Source: Candidatus Omnitrophota bacterium
GTDB taxonomy: Bacteria > Omnitrophota > Gorgyraeia > Gygaellales > Profunditerraquicolaceae
Direction of reading: 5' to 3'
NCBI GenBank assembly: GCA_028717055.1
Contig: JAQUOO010000010.1
Coordinates: forward strand, 1 to 20,525
Length of the DNA stretch: 20,525 bases
Shown here: positions 7,774 to 16,600 of the stretch, in pieces
Numbering within the stretch: the first letter of the stretch is position 1
How the letters are laid out: each line of letters starts with the position of its first letter
Program-made: the position numbers and the translations under genes
Notes under the pieces: model-generated
Told to the model about the DNA's origin: nothing
The model's input: only the letters and a program-made list of their open reading frames with translations
Databases searched by the model: none

Positions 7774-8646
7774 TTAAGCCCTGGACTTTCTATTAACCAT
7801 ATACTGGACAAAAGAAATCATGCATAAAATAACGCCGAAAGTGATGCCTTGCGCGCAGGCATACCCGAAACGCGACGAGCCGCGCATGGAAGCAAGTATC
7901 CTTAAGACCGGAACCTCCGTGTGATAACCCGGGCCTCCGCCGGTCATCGTATAAATCAATACAAAAACCTGCATCGTGCCTAAAATCGTCAATATCGCGA
8001 CCAATACCACGACAGGCATCATTAAAGGAATAGTAACATTCTTGAATGAATTCCAGGCGTTTGCCCCATCCACGCGCGCGGCTTCATAAAGTTCGCGGGG
8101 AATAGTTTGTAACCCGGCTAAAAACAACAAGAAACCCCAGCCAAACCCTTTCCAGCAATGCACGATTGCTACCGTAGTTAAAGCGGTGTTCGGATCGGAG
8201 AGCCAGTTATGCGCCAAATTAGCCATTCCAAATTGGGCTAGCCAGTAATTTAAAATTCCGTAATTCCCGTTTAAAATCCACTGCCAGACAAGGCCGACGA
8301 CTACTTCCGACAAAACCGGCGGAATGAAGAAAATCAAACGGTAGAAATTTTTCATCCGGATTTCGCGGTCGCACGCCCAAGCCAGCAAAAAAGCGATGGC
8401 GTTCTGGAAGGTAAGGGCGATTAACGTAATATAACCGGACTGCCAAACAGCCTGCCACCAAACTTTGTCGGTGATAACCTCTTTAAAATTATTCAACCCC
8501 ACGAAAATCTTGGTAGGAAGTATCCCGTCCCAGTCGAAAAATGAAAGCTGGAAAACCGAAATAAAGGGAATGATATAAAACACAGCGAAGATTATTGTCG
8601 CAGGAAGAACAAAGATATAGTTTTCTAGAGTAGCTTTGAGTTTCAT
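7774..8646 (-). CDS. ABC sugar transporter permease, MalF type
   Basis: A 290-residue integral membrane protein of the MalF/UgpA class. Hydrophobic segments include YIFVLPATIIFAVFYIIPFI near the N-terminus. The EAA loop reads ELYEAARVDGANAWNSFKNV then TIPLMMPVV. The conserved 'LTGGGPGYHTE'-like motif appears as MTGGGPGYHTEV. It pairs with the MalG-type protein encoded immediately downstream. No convincing Shine-Dalgarno precedes the ATG. The ~170-nt gap to the solute-binding protein gene is filled by palindromic repeat copy 3, an arrangement that could uncouple permease from binding-protein levels. No ATPase gene accompanies the cluster. Confidence 0.93.
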   Translation of the reverse strand: MKLKATLENYIFVLPATIIFAVFYIIPFISVFQLSFFDWDGILPTKIFVGLNNFKEVITDKVWWQAVWQSGYITLIALTFQNAIAFLLAWACDREIRMKNFYRLIFFIPPVLSEVVVGLVWQWILNGNYGILNYWLAQFGMANLAHNWLSDPNTALTTVAIVHCWKGFGWGFLLFLAGLQTIPRELYEAARVDGANAWNSFKNVTIPLMMPVVVLVAILTILGTMQVFVLIYTMTGGGPGYHTEVPVLRILASMRGSSRFGYACAQGITFGVILCMISFVQYMVNRKSRA

Positions 8647-8659
8647 ATTTATTACTTAA

Positions 8660-8811
8660 ATCCGAAGACCGGAGCCCAAAATCCAAAGGTCAAAGCTCAA
8701 AATTCAAAATAGATTTAAATGACAAATATCCAATGACAAAACCTTAGTTTTGACATTGGTAGTTTTGATTTTGAATTTATTTTGTGCTTTGAATTTTGTC
8801 ATTTGTCATTA
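8660..8811. repeat. Dispersed AT-rich palindromic repeat, copy 3 (intergenic)
   Basis: An imperfect inverted repeat filling the space between the solute-binding protein gene and the MalF gene. The centre is near AAACCTTAGTTTTGAC. The outer right arm is GAATTTTGTCATTTGTCATT. The arm read on the + strand (8750-8809) would encode LNLFCALNFVICH, matching the leader cores encoded by the two coding copies, but here no real gene follows. As RNA it could fold into a long AU-rich hairpin. Boundaries are approximate. Confidence 0.7.
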
Positions 8812-8815
8812 CAGA

Positions 8816-10120
8816 CTATACTCTCTTCTTGGCCATTTCGCGTTCTTTGACCTTCTGCACTTCTTGCGCCACCTGTTCCGGGGTTTTCTCGCCTATGATT
8901 ATAGACTGGATACCTTTATCAAAAGCTTCGATAACCGGAGAAAATTCCGATACGCCCCAAACATTCGGATGCGTAGCATTATCCATAGCCTTGGCAAAAC
9001 TAGCCGTAACATCCGGGACCAAATTCGAGCTCTCTTTATTTGCCGGCAGGTTATTGGTTGCCTCTGCCAAATAAACCTGTTGAGGAGCTTCAGTCAGCCA
9101 ACGCAGGAATTTGACCGCCTCTTCTTTATTCTTAGAACGGCAATTGACCATAAAAGACGAACCTGCGCCTCCCCAGATAGCCATTGGATATTTGTTCGAC
9201 GCCCTCGGAGGAAGAAACGCCCCATATTCAAGATTGGGATTCATCCCCTTGTAAACATTTACGCACCAGGAACCATTAAAAGCAAATACTGCTTTTTCAT
9301 TGGCGAATAACTGTTCAGCGGTCTTGTTCACCATGGTGACTATTCCGCTGGCTAAAAGCCCGGAATCCTGCATTTCCTTAAACAAAGACAAAACCCTGAC
9401 CCAATCCGGGTCAGTATAAGGAACCTGGCCTTTTATAGTAGCGATTACCTTATCCTTACCCATGATATTAAACGCGTAATTATTGGCCAGACAATCAATC
9501 ATCCAAATCTCTCCCCACCCTGAAACTAACCCCTGCATATTGGCGGCTTTAATTTTCTTTCCAATATCGAGAAAATCCTGAAAGGTCTGCGGAGGCTGGT
9601 TGGAATTAAGCCCTAATTGTTTAAATAAAGACTTATTATAGACCATTTGAATGGTCATTATATCAATGGGCGCTCCGTAAATACCCGGCTTGATTCCATA
9701 ACTATTGCCTTCGTTAAATTCGTTTACGGCTAAGGCCTTGGCAAAGAAACTGTTCTTCCATTTAGCCTTGTCTTCCAGCATATAGGGCGTAAGTTCCAAT
9801 ACATAATTTGCTTTGATAAAAGAAGCGAAATCCCTTTTCTCGCCCAATATGCCAAAAATATCCGGCAGGTTTGCGCCTTGGGCTGCAGCGCGGACTTTCT
9901 GCGAATAGGCGTCGGAAGGAGCGTAGAGTTCAAAATTTACTTTTATCCCGGTTTTGGCTTCGTATTTTTTAGCCAGTTCGTTAAAAGCGGGGCCGCGGTC
10001 AGTCATCCAATGCCATACCGTCAGGGTGGTTGCAGCCTTATTTTTCTCGGCAGGCGCGCAACCTACGATACAAAAACCGCAGAAAATAATCGCTAGTATT
10101 CTAAACCCAAAACTCCGCAT
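8816..10120 (-). CDS. ABC transporter sugar-binding lipoprotein (family 1 SBP)
   Basis: A 434-residue extracytoplasmic solute-binding protein of the UgpB/MalE-type family. It has a lipoprotein signal (MRSFGFRILAIIFCGFC then lipobox IVGC), giving a lipid-anchored Cys at residue 21. The mature start TTLTVWHWMTDRGPAFNELA and the segment 'NLPDIFGI' are typical of family 1 SBPs. 'NKTAEQLFANEKAVFAFNGSW' is the usual 'F..G.AAM...G.W' hinge motif. It delivers sugars to the permease pair encoded next. ATG 10120 is chosen over the upstream in-frame ATG at 10144 because AGGAGG (10130-10125) lies 4 nt before it. It is the first gene of the transport operon, with a predicted promoter at 10182-10210. The stop codon lies next to repeat copy 3. 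Confidence 0.92.
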   Translation of the reverse strand: MRSFGFRILAIIFCGFCIVGCAPAEKNKAATTLTVWHWMTDRGPAFNELAKKYEAKTGIKVNFELYAPSDAYSQKVRAAAQGANLPDIFGILGEKRDFASFIKANYVLELTPYMLEDKAKWKNSFFAKALAVNEFNEGNSYGIKPGIYGAPIDIMTIQMVYNKSLFKQLGLNSNQPPQTFQDFLDIGKKIKAANMQGLVSGWGEIWMIDCLANNYAFNIMGKDKVIATIKGQVPYTDPDWVRVLSLFKEMQDSGLLASGIVTMVNKTAEQLFANEKAVFAFNGSWCVNVYKGMNPNLEYGAFLPPRASNKYPMAIWGGAGSSFMVNCRSKNKEEAVKFLRWLTEAPQQVYLAEATNNLPANKESSNLVPDVTASFAKAMDNATHPNVWGVSEFSPVIEAFDKGIQSIIIGEKTPEQVAQEVQKVKEREMAKKRV

Positions 10121-10124
10121 CTGT

Positions 10125-10130
10125 CCTCCT
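10125..10130 (-). promoter_or_regulatory. Shine-Dalgarno site of the sugar-binding protein gene
   Basis: A perfect AGGAGG on the minus strand (10130-10125), four bases before the ATG at 10120. It decides the start codon, since the ATG at 10144 has no such site. Confidence 0.75.
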
Positions 10131-10181
10131 GTAATAATAGTCATTTTCCGGCTATTTTCTTATCTAAAGACGGAATATTAA

Positions 10182-10210
10182 AATTTAACATAAGTTACTG
10201 GAAGGGTCAA
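10182..10210 (-). promoter_or_regulatory. Predicted promoter of the sugar transport/glycosidase operon
   Basis: On the minus strand TTGACC (10210-10205) is followed after 17 nt by TAAATT (10187-10182). The -35 is near consensus and the -10 is weak (4 of 6), which fits a regulated promoter. The transcript would begin about 55 nt before the ATG at 10120. Two direct copies of the + strand 9-mer TTTTATTGC lie just upstream at 10214-10222 and 10226-10234. Confidence 0.5.
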
Positions 10211-10213
10211 GGC

Positions 10214-10234
10214 TTTTATTGCGGGTTTTATTGC
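10214..10234. repeat. Short direct repeat next to the operon promoter
   Basis: TTTTATTGC occurs twice in the + direction (10214-10222 and 10226-10234), with a 12-nt period, directly upstream of the predicted -35 hexamer. Its place suggests a binding site for a regulator, possibly the ROK-like protein. The repeat is short and could be chance. Confidence 0.3.
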
Positions 10235-10236
10235 AA

Positions 10237-10551
10237 TTAAACGGCTCTTAAAACCCTGGACATCCCCATAAAATCCGCTCTCTCCAAACTCACCCCGATA
10301 TTATACTCGCTAGGATTGACCATCCTCGACCAAGCAACTTCTCCCCGGGTATAGAACGGCTCGCCCTTATCCGGAACATCCAGCCATATCTCTAGCGGGG
10401 TGCGAAGCCTTAGCTCTTCCTTCGCCATGAATCCTATGCCCTTAGCGCTGATGTCCCTAGTCTCTCCGGAACCCTCTATGCTTGCCCTCGGATCGATGAA
10501 TCTTAAGGGGAACCTAGCCTGAAACCGTTCAAAGATTCTCCGGTCATCCAT
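10237..10551 (-). CDS. Small PilZ domain protein (c-di-GMP binding)
   Basis: A 104-residue single-domain protein. The two PilZ signature elements are both present: the arginine-rich RRIFERFQARFPLRF near residues 4-18 (RxxxR) and the D-x-S-x-x-G element as RDISAKGIGF near residues 32-41. The downstream beta strands GEVAWSRMVNPSEYNIGVSL complete the barrel. PilZ domains bind cyclic di-GMP and act on motility, surface attachment or polysaccharide synthesis through a partner. The length equals a bare domain, so it is probably an adaptor. A strong promoter lies 50 nt upstream, overlapping the 3' end of the giant gene. An AGGGGG site precedes the ATG by about 6 nt. It is transcribed separately from both neighbours, as far as the sequence shows. 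Confidence 0.88.
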   Translation of the reverse strand: MDDRRIFERFQARFPLRFIDPRASIEGSGETRDISAKGIGFMAKEELRLRTPLEIWLDVPDKGEPFYTRGEVAWSRMVNPSEYNIGVSLERADFMGMSRVLRAV

Positions 10552-10600
10552 CTTTTACCCCCTCTCCTTTAATAAGCGCCTACACCATTCTCTTCTATTT

Positions 10601-10628
10601 ATTATATCCTTATTCTATTTTTTTTCAA
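10601..10628 (-). promoter_or_regulatory. Predicted promoter of the PilZ gene
   Basis: TTGAAA (10628-10623) and a perfect TATAAT (10606-10601) on the minus strand are separated by 16 nt. The -35 falls within the last codons of the giant gene and the -10 just past its stop (10617-10615). The transcript would start near 10594, about 43 nt before the PilZ ATG at 10551. Confidence 0.65.
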
Positions 10629-13600
10629 CTTTTACCTTATTATTTTTCCCTTCGACCAGGCTTTTCCATAACTGCTTGACTATATAATAACTCTTCCTGG
10701 GAATGCGTTTATTCAAACCGCTCTCCTTCTCTTCGGACACTGCCACGATCCCAAACCATTCCTCATTCATGTTTTTATTGTATTTAGCTCTTATGTCGTG
10801 GTAATAACTTCCGTTGGACCAGTTCGATTCGGTATTATGCGTCTTCCAACCGTTGCTGTTATTACATTCCTGAGCGGATTCATTATGCTTCCACCATTCA
10901 TCTGTCCATTCAAACATTATCCCGCCCAAACAATTACCCATGCCTTCTTTACTGCCGGCTAAATTTTCATAAATCTGACGCCATTGCATTTCCAGGAAAT
11001 ACGCCTGCATATTCTGGTCCTCTTTGTTTAAATAGGCGTCATACGCATCAGCGCCAAACTCTGCCACCAGAATCGGTTTATCAAGATCGGCCTTTACGGA
11101 TTTAAATAAGTTCCCAAAGGTCTTACCACGATAAATCATACAGGCGATTAAGTCAACGTCTTTTGTTACGGCCGCAGCCAAGGATAGATTCGTAATTTCA
11201 CAATTACCTAAAGCTACCGGATGGTTAGGGTCTATTTTATGAATCTCTTTGGCCAACTCATTGACAAAAGAATAGTAAACCCTGGCGCGCATCTCGATTT
11301 GTTTCGAAGGATTCGGCTCTTGGTCGATTGCGCTAGTGCACCAAGGCCGAAATTGTCCGAGAAAAGAACGGTTATTCTCATTACCCAAAATCCACATCAG
11401 AACCCCCGGCTCATCCTTATGCCGATTAACCATTTCTAAAACTTCATTTTTGATTTTTTCCCGAAAATTCTTATCATTATATGCGGTGCAAGGCCCATCC
11501 CAAAGCCCTAAATCGTGGCCTAAAATAGTGCGGACACCATAAAGCTTGAAGAAATCCCCGATTACCTGTTTGACTGCCTGTGGATTCTGCCCAACCGTAT
11601 AAATCCTGATTGTATTCGAACCCATCTCTTGCATCAATTTTCCGTCGGTGATCCAGGGATTGTTCGGGTCGGACCACCAGTCATAATCATAATTCTGGCC
11701 GATAGGTATAGGGCTATAACAAACGCCTTTAACAATATACGGCTTACGTTCGACCATCAACTGGTGATGGCTGTCTTTAGACTTATTGATATAAACCTTG
11801 GGCTGGGGAATAGGAGAAATCTGCATTATAGCCGTCAAAATAAGGAAAGTGAATAAAACCAAACAGGGCTTTCCTATTTTCTTAACTATCCATTTTAATG
11901 GACAAAACAAATAACCAAAGACAAGAGTAACTATACAAACCAACGGCTTTAATCTCAAGGCAAAATTTCGGAATGCTAGCTTCGCATATTCCCAAGCAAT
12001 AAGGTAAGGACGCTCGAATATTCTGGCCTGGGCTGCGATTGCTTCCGGGTCGCTGGGGAATTTTTCGTGGAAGGAGATTTGCGCGACTATGCGCTTTGTT
12101 TCCTCAGGAGAGAATTCCAATTTGCTGAGTAATTGTTCAATTTCTTTTTTTCTGGCCTTATTCCAGGTCTTATTGGTAGCAACAGGATAATCTAATACCG
12201 CAGCATGCTCATCTTCGGTTAAACCTTGAATCAATTTCGCTAATTCTGCTTTTCCCTGCGGAGGCGCCTTAAGCTTACCTGAATAATCAATAAGATATTT
12301 TACTGCCGCTATCCTGAATAAGGCATTACCAAATTCATTGAACCGTAAAGAAATCCCCCGATAATCATAATAATCAAATTCGGCCTCATAACAATCGCGG
12401 GCGGTGATAGCGTGCCCGTTCTGCCTGGATAGATTAATAGCAAATAATTTGGCTGCTCTGTATAAAGCAGGCGCTCCCCGCTTGATTCCGCCCCCCTTAT
12501 ACCTTTCTATCGCCATTCTAGCCAGCCCGGGCGTAGCATATTTAGGAAGAGTCGCTTTCCCTATCGGCATAAAAGCCGCGAATTCTAATTTATCCCGGTT
12601 ACCCTGGCCATTCTTATATTCCAACCCATATTCCTGGGAAATCTTTCCTGTTTTCTCCACTAAAAACGCGATCTTTTTTTCGTAAGCCATGCTATGAAAA
12701 GTATCGGCATTTTCCATAATACAATCTTTTAAGGCTTCTAAAGCTTTCTTGATTTTTTTGTCTTTTATAATAGCTAAAGAATAAAAATCTAAACAGGCCA
12801 TGAAGAAAATGGCCAAGTCTGTCTTGTGCATCTTTAACCGGTTGTGCAATATTAAACTCCATACTTTCTTTTCTTTTTCCAGAAACCGTATATTTGGATT
12901 ATCGTTTTCCCATAGTTTATATTCGATTAATAAACTCTGAAAAAGGGAAGATTCTCTACTATCTAATTCAATACCAAAGAATTTAGCCGTCTTGCGCAAA
13001 AACTGGCTCTTGTTTTCTCTTGTGTTCAATACCGCTTCTAATGCAAATCCGGGCGTAGGATATTTATAGACTATCCCTTGACCAAAAGGAACAAAGGCAG
13101 CTATTTCAAGTTTATCTTTTTCGCCATTGCCGTTGTTATAATTTAGGCTATACCTTTGGGACAGCCTGTTTACCTCTGCTATCAATAAGGCTGCCCTTTT
13201 TCCCCTGCGCAACTGTTTAAAAAAGTGCCTCTTTTGGTACAGGGAAATAACCAATCCCCTGACAGCTTTATGCGTAACAGCATCGTTAATGATTGTATTA
13301 TCAACTAGTTTAACCCAGATTATCCATTGCGCGACAATGCCGCCTTTGACTTTATTTAACTTATAAAAATAAAATACAGCTGATAATTCCTTAATTTGAG
13401 CGATAACACCGGCATCCAAATGCGATTTTTCCCACGCCTTGTATTCGTTAACAACATTGGTAAAACGCGCGTGCGGGCTTTCGGTAATTCTTTTAGATAA
13501 CTTTATACCAAAGGCATTAGCCCTCATAAGCAGAAGCGGATGTTTCCTCTTTATTTGTCCTTGATCATGCATAAGCGCCTTTTCTAATTCTCTTCTTACA

Positions 13601-16600
13601 ATCCCCAAGGTGGGGTATTTAGGGAAGATACCGGGACCCATAGGCGCTAAAGCCGCGAATTCCAGCTTATCTCTTTCGCCTAACGCGCCATTATTACCAT
13701 ACCCTAGACCATACTCTTCAGATAATTTATCTGCTTTTATCATTAAAGCTCTTGTCCTGTATTCATAAGACATTGACTGAATATTACCTTTCTCTTTTTC
13801 CACATAATCCTTCAATGCCCACAATGCCCTTTTAGTCTGCAAGTCTTTAATCAAAGTTAAACCCTGGATATCCAACCATACCGATATGTAGGCGACCGCA
13901 TCTTTTCCTTTCTTATCTAACCTGTTACTCCTTAATAGTTCCCATAGCTTCTTTTCTTTCGCGATCAAATCTGCATCCTTTTGGGCGCTTTCCCAGTTGT
14001 TGTATTTAACCAGTATTATCTTGTACAGAAACCGGCGCCCCTCGGTCAACCTGATGTTGAATGTCTTGGCTACCCTGTAAAGCATCTGATCCCGGGCTCC
14101 GGATATCCAACCCTCTATTGCTAATCCTGGAGTATGGTATCTTGCGACTTTACCATACAACATTGGAGGCAAAGCCGCGAATTCCAGCTTATCTCTCTCT
14201 CCATTGCCGCAAGCATAATCCAAGCCGTAGCGCTTCGCTAGCTCTTCGGCTTCCTTGGCTAAAAATCTTGCCTTGCCCTTGCGGCCTAATTTCAGGAAAT
14301 ATTCCTTGTTCAGGTATAAGGAAAAAATCAGTCTTTCAACCGCTTTCCTGGTAAGATAGCTGGAAATGGCCAGCTGGCTAAACAGCTTCATCCATACTAT
14401 CCAGGGATAAATCGGATTTTTTGCATGAAAGAATTCCGTAAAGTTATTGCGCCGGTAGATATCCCAAATCTTTTCGGCCTGGCAGCGTAAATCCAGGGCT
14501 TCATTATCCTTATTATTATGCATATACTCATCCACAGCTTTTTGATAGGAAGGCGGATTGGGAATGGATTTATTTAATAAGAAAAACTTGCTGGTTGTCT
14601 TGTTTGACCTGATAACAAACATGCTTCTGAAAAATCCGATGAATTTCCTGTCATCGCTTATTTTTCTCCTGACAGCTCCTAATACGGCCCTGCCGAATCT
14701 ACTTTCATAGCCTCTCTTGAGCACCGATTCTTCAACATACTGCGCAACTTCACGGGAAAAATCAGCATCCGAGAATATAACCAATAATGCTGTTGTTAAA
14801 CGAGATATACACTCTTTTTTGGATTTCTCGGATAGAATATCTAGAATTGCTTTAAACACATCTTCTTTTTTAGTTATGGTATTACCCGCCCTATTCGCTG
14901 TCGGTTTTTGATATTTTTGTTGGCCCGCTATCAATCTTAACCTCTTCAAGGATTTTTCTTCAATCTGCCTGACTCTTTCTTTTGTCAGACATAACAAATC
15001 GCCGATTTTTTCAAGGGCCATTCTTCCGTCATCAAAAGAGAATAAACCGTAACGCAGTATCAACACCATCCTCTCATCATCCTCTAATTTTCCCAACATA
15101 ATGCCTACGGCTTCCTTCAATATTGCCCTGCGTGTACTCTCTCGAGGAGAAGCAAACGTATTTTGCTCGATGAAACTTCCCTGGCTATCTTCGCCTTCCG
15201 GGCTGGCTGGAGCATCCAATGATACAGGGTCGCGAATCTCAAGCAGCTTTTTGATTTTTTCTACAGGTAAACTCATCCGCCGAGCCAGTTCTTCAAGAGT
15301 AGGTTCTCTTCTATATTCCTGTACGAACTCCCGGGAAATATTCTCTAATTTAGATTTTTTCTCCAACATATAAACCGGCGCCCGTATCATATGGCTTTTA
15401 TCCGCCAATGCCCGAGTAATCGACTGGCGTATCCAAGAATCGGCATAAGTAGAAAACCTAAATCCTCTCCTATAATCAAATTTTTCAATAGTCCGTAATA
15501 ATCCGAAATATCCTTCGTTGAACAATTCTCTAAATTCCATTCCGAAAGACAAATACTCTCCAGCTATATCCCCCACTAACCCTAAATTGCATCTTAGCAG
15601 GCAATCAAGGATATCTTTTCTTTCGGAAGAACTAATCCCGTTCCCCAGGGCCTTAAAAAACTCGATTTCTTCCTCTCGGCTTAAGAGATACCCGCCGCCG
15701 CATTTCAATTTTTCCAATATTCTCTTAGCCAGATGCCAGCCGTCCTCTTTGATAACGCTAAATAACTCTCTTGCTAACTCCTCCCCTTCTTGAGCGTCTT
15801 CCCGGCCGCCTAGAAGATGCTTTTTCTCATGTTCAAAAAGTTTTATTAGAAGGCCTTCCTGGCCTGCTTGAATAAGTTTAACGATTAATTCGAAGGGGAT
15901 ATAAATGACAGAGTCATAAGCGCAGGCGAGTAAAAATCTATCTTTACTTTTATACCAAAGGAATCCCGGAGGGCTTCTTGAACTTATCCCAGATGCGGGG
16001 AGGACCAACTGGATATTTTCCTGGTTCAACCAATTCAATATCTGGGGAGTAAGGACTAATTCCGATCTTTTCTCCGAGGGCAAATCCTGATAGCTGAAGT
16101 TGCGGCTTTCTCTTAAGGCCTTGAAGATATTTTTTTCTGTTTCTTTTACCGCTTCCGCGTCCATCGCGCCGTCGGCAGCATAAATACCCAAGCCGCAGGC
16201 AAAAGAACTATTATTCTCCAATAATTCTTCTATTTTTTCTGTTTTTCCGCCTGAAGCAAACCAGGCAATGCCAGCAGGATTAGGCGCCTGGAGTAATGTC
16301 AGCCGTTTTTCCCTGATGGCCGCGACAACGGCATTGGCATAGGCAGTCGTGTAAGCAAAATATTCTGCCTCGGTATCCAAAAACGGGTCTTTTTCTCTTT
16401 CAAGCGGAGCACCATTGAGGTATCTATCATATTTAACATCCCAGGTTCTACGCTCTACAATATCCCTTATTTGCCATGACGTCTCGGCGACTAACTGCCT
16501 TACTTCTCCGATCAACTTGTCCCCTAATGGCTCGCTTCCCTCTTCTGCCTGGCGATGCAGCATAATACCCTCTATCCCTCTTAAATAAGGCAAAAGCGCC

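Noticed and set aside
7354..7827. Plus-strand ORF of 157 codons
   Set aside because: Antisense shadow across the two permease genes, with polar low-complexity composition and no domain.
1936..8811. CRISPR array from the AT-rich repeats
   Set aside because: The three copies are kilobases apart, long, imperfectly palindromic and partly coding, with no regular spacers and no cas genes.
8750..9310. Plus-strand ORF of 186 codons starting in repeat copy 3
   Set aside because: Most of it is antisense to the well-supported binding-protein gene. Only its first part, encoded by the repeat arm, is of interest, and it is reported with the repeat.
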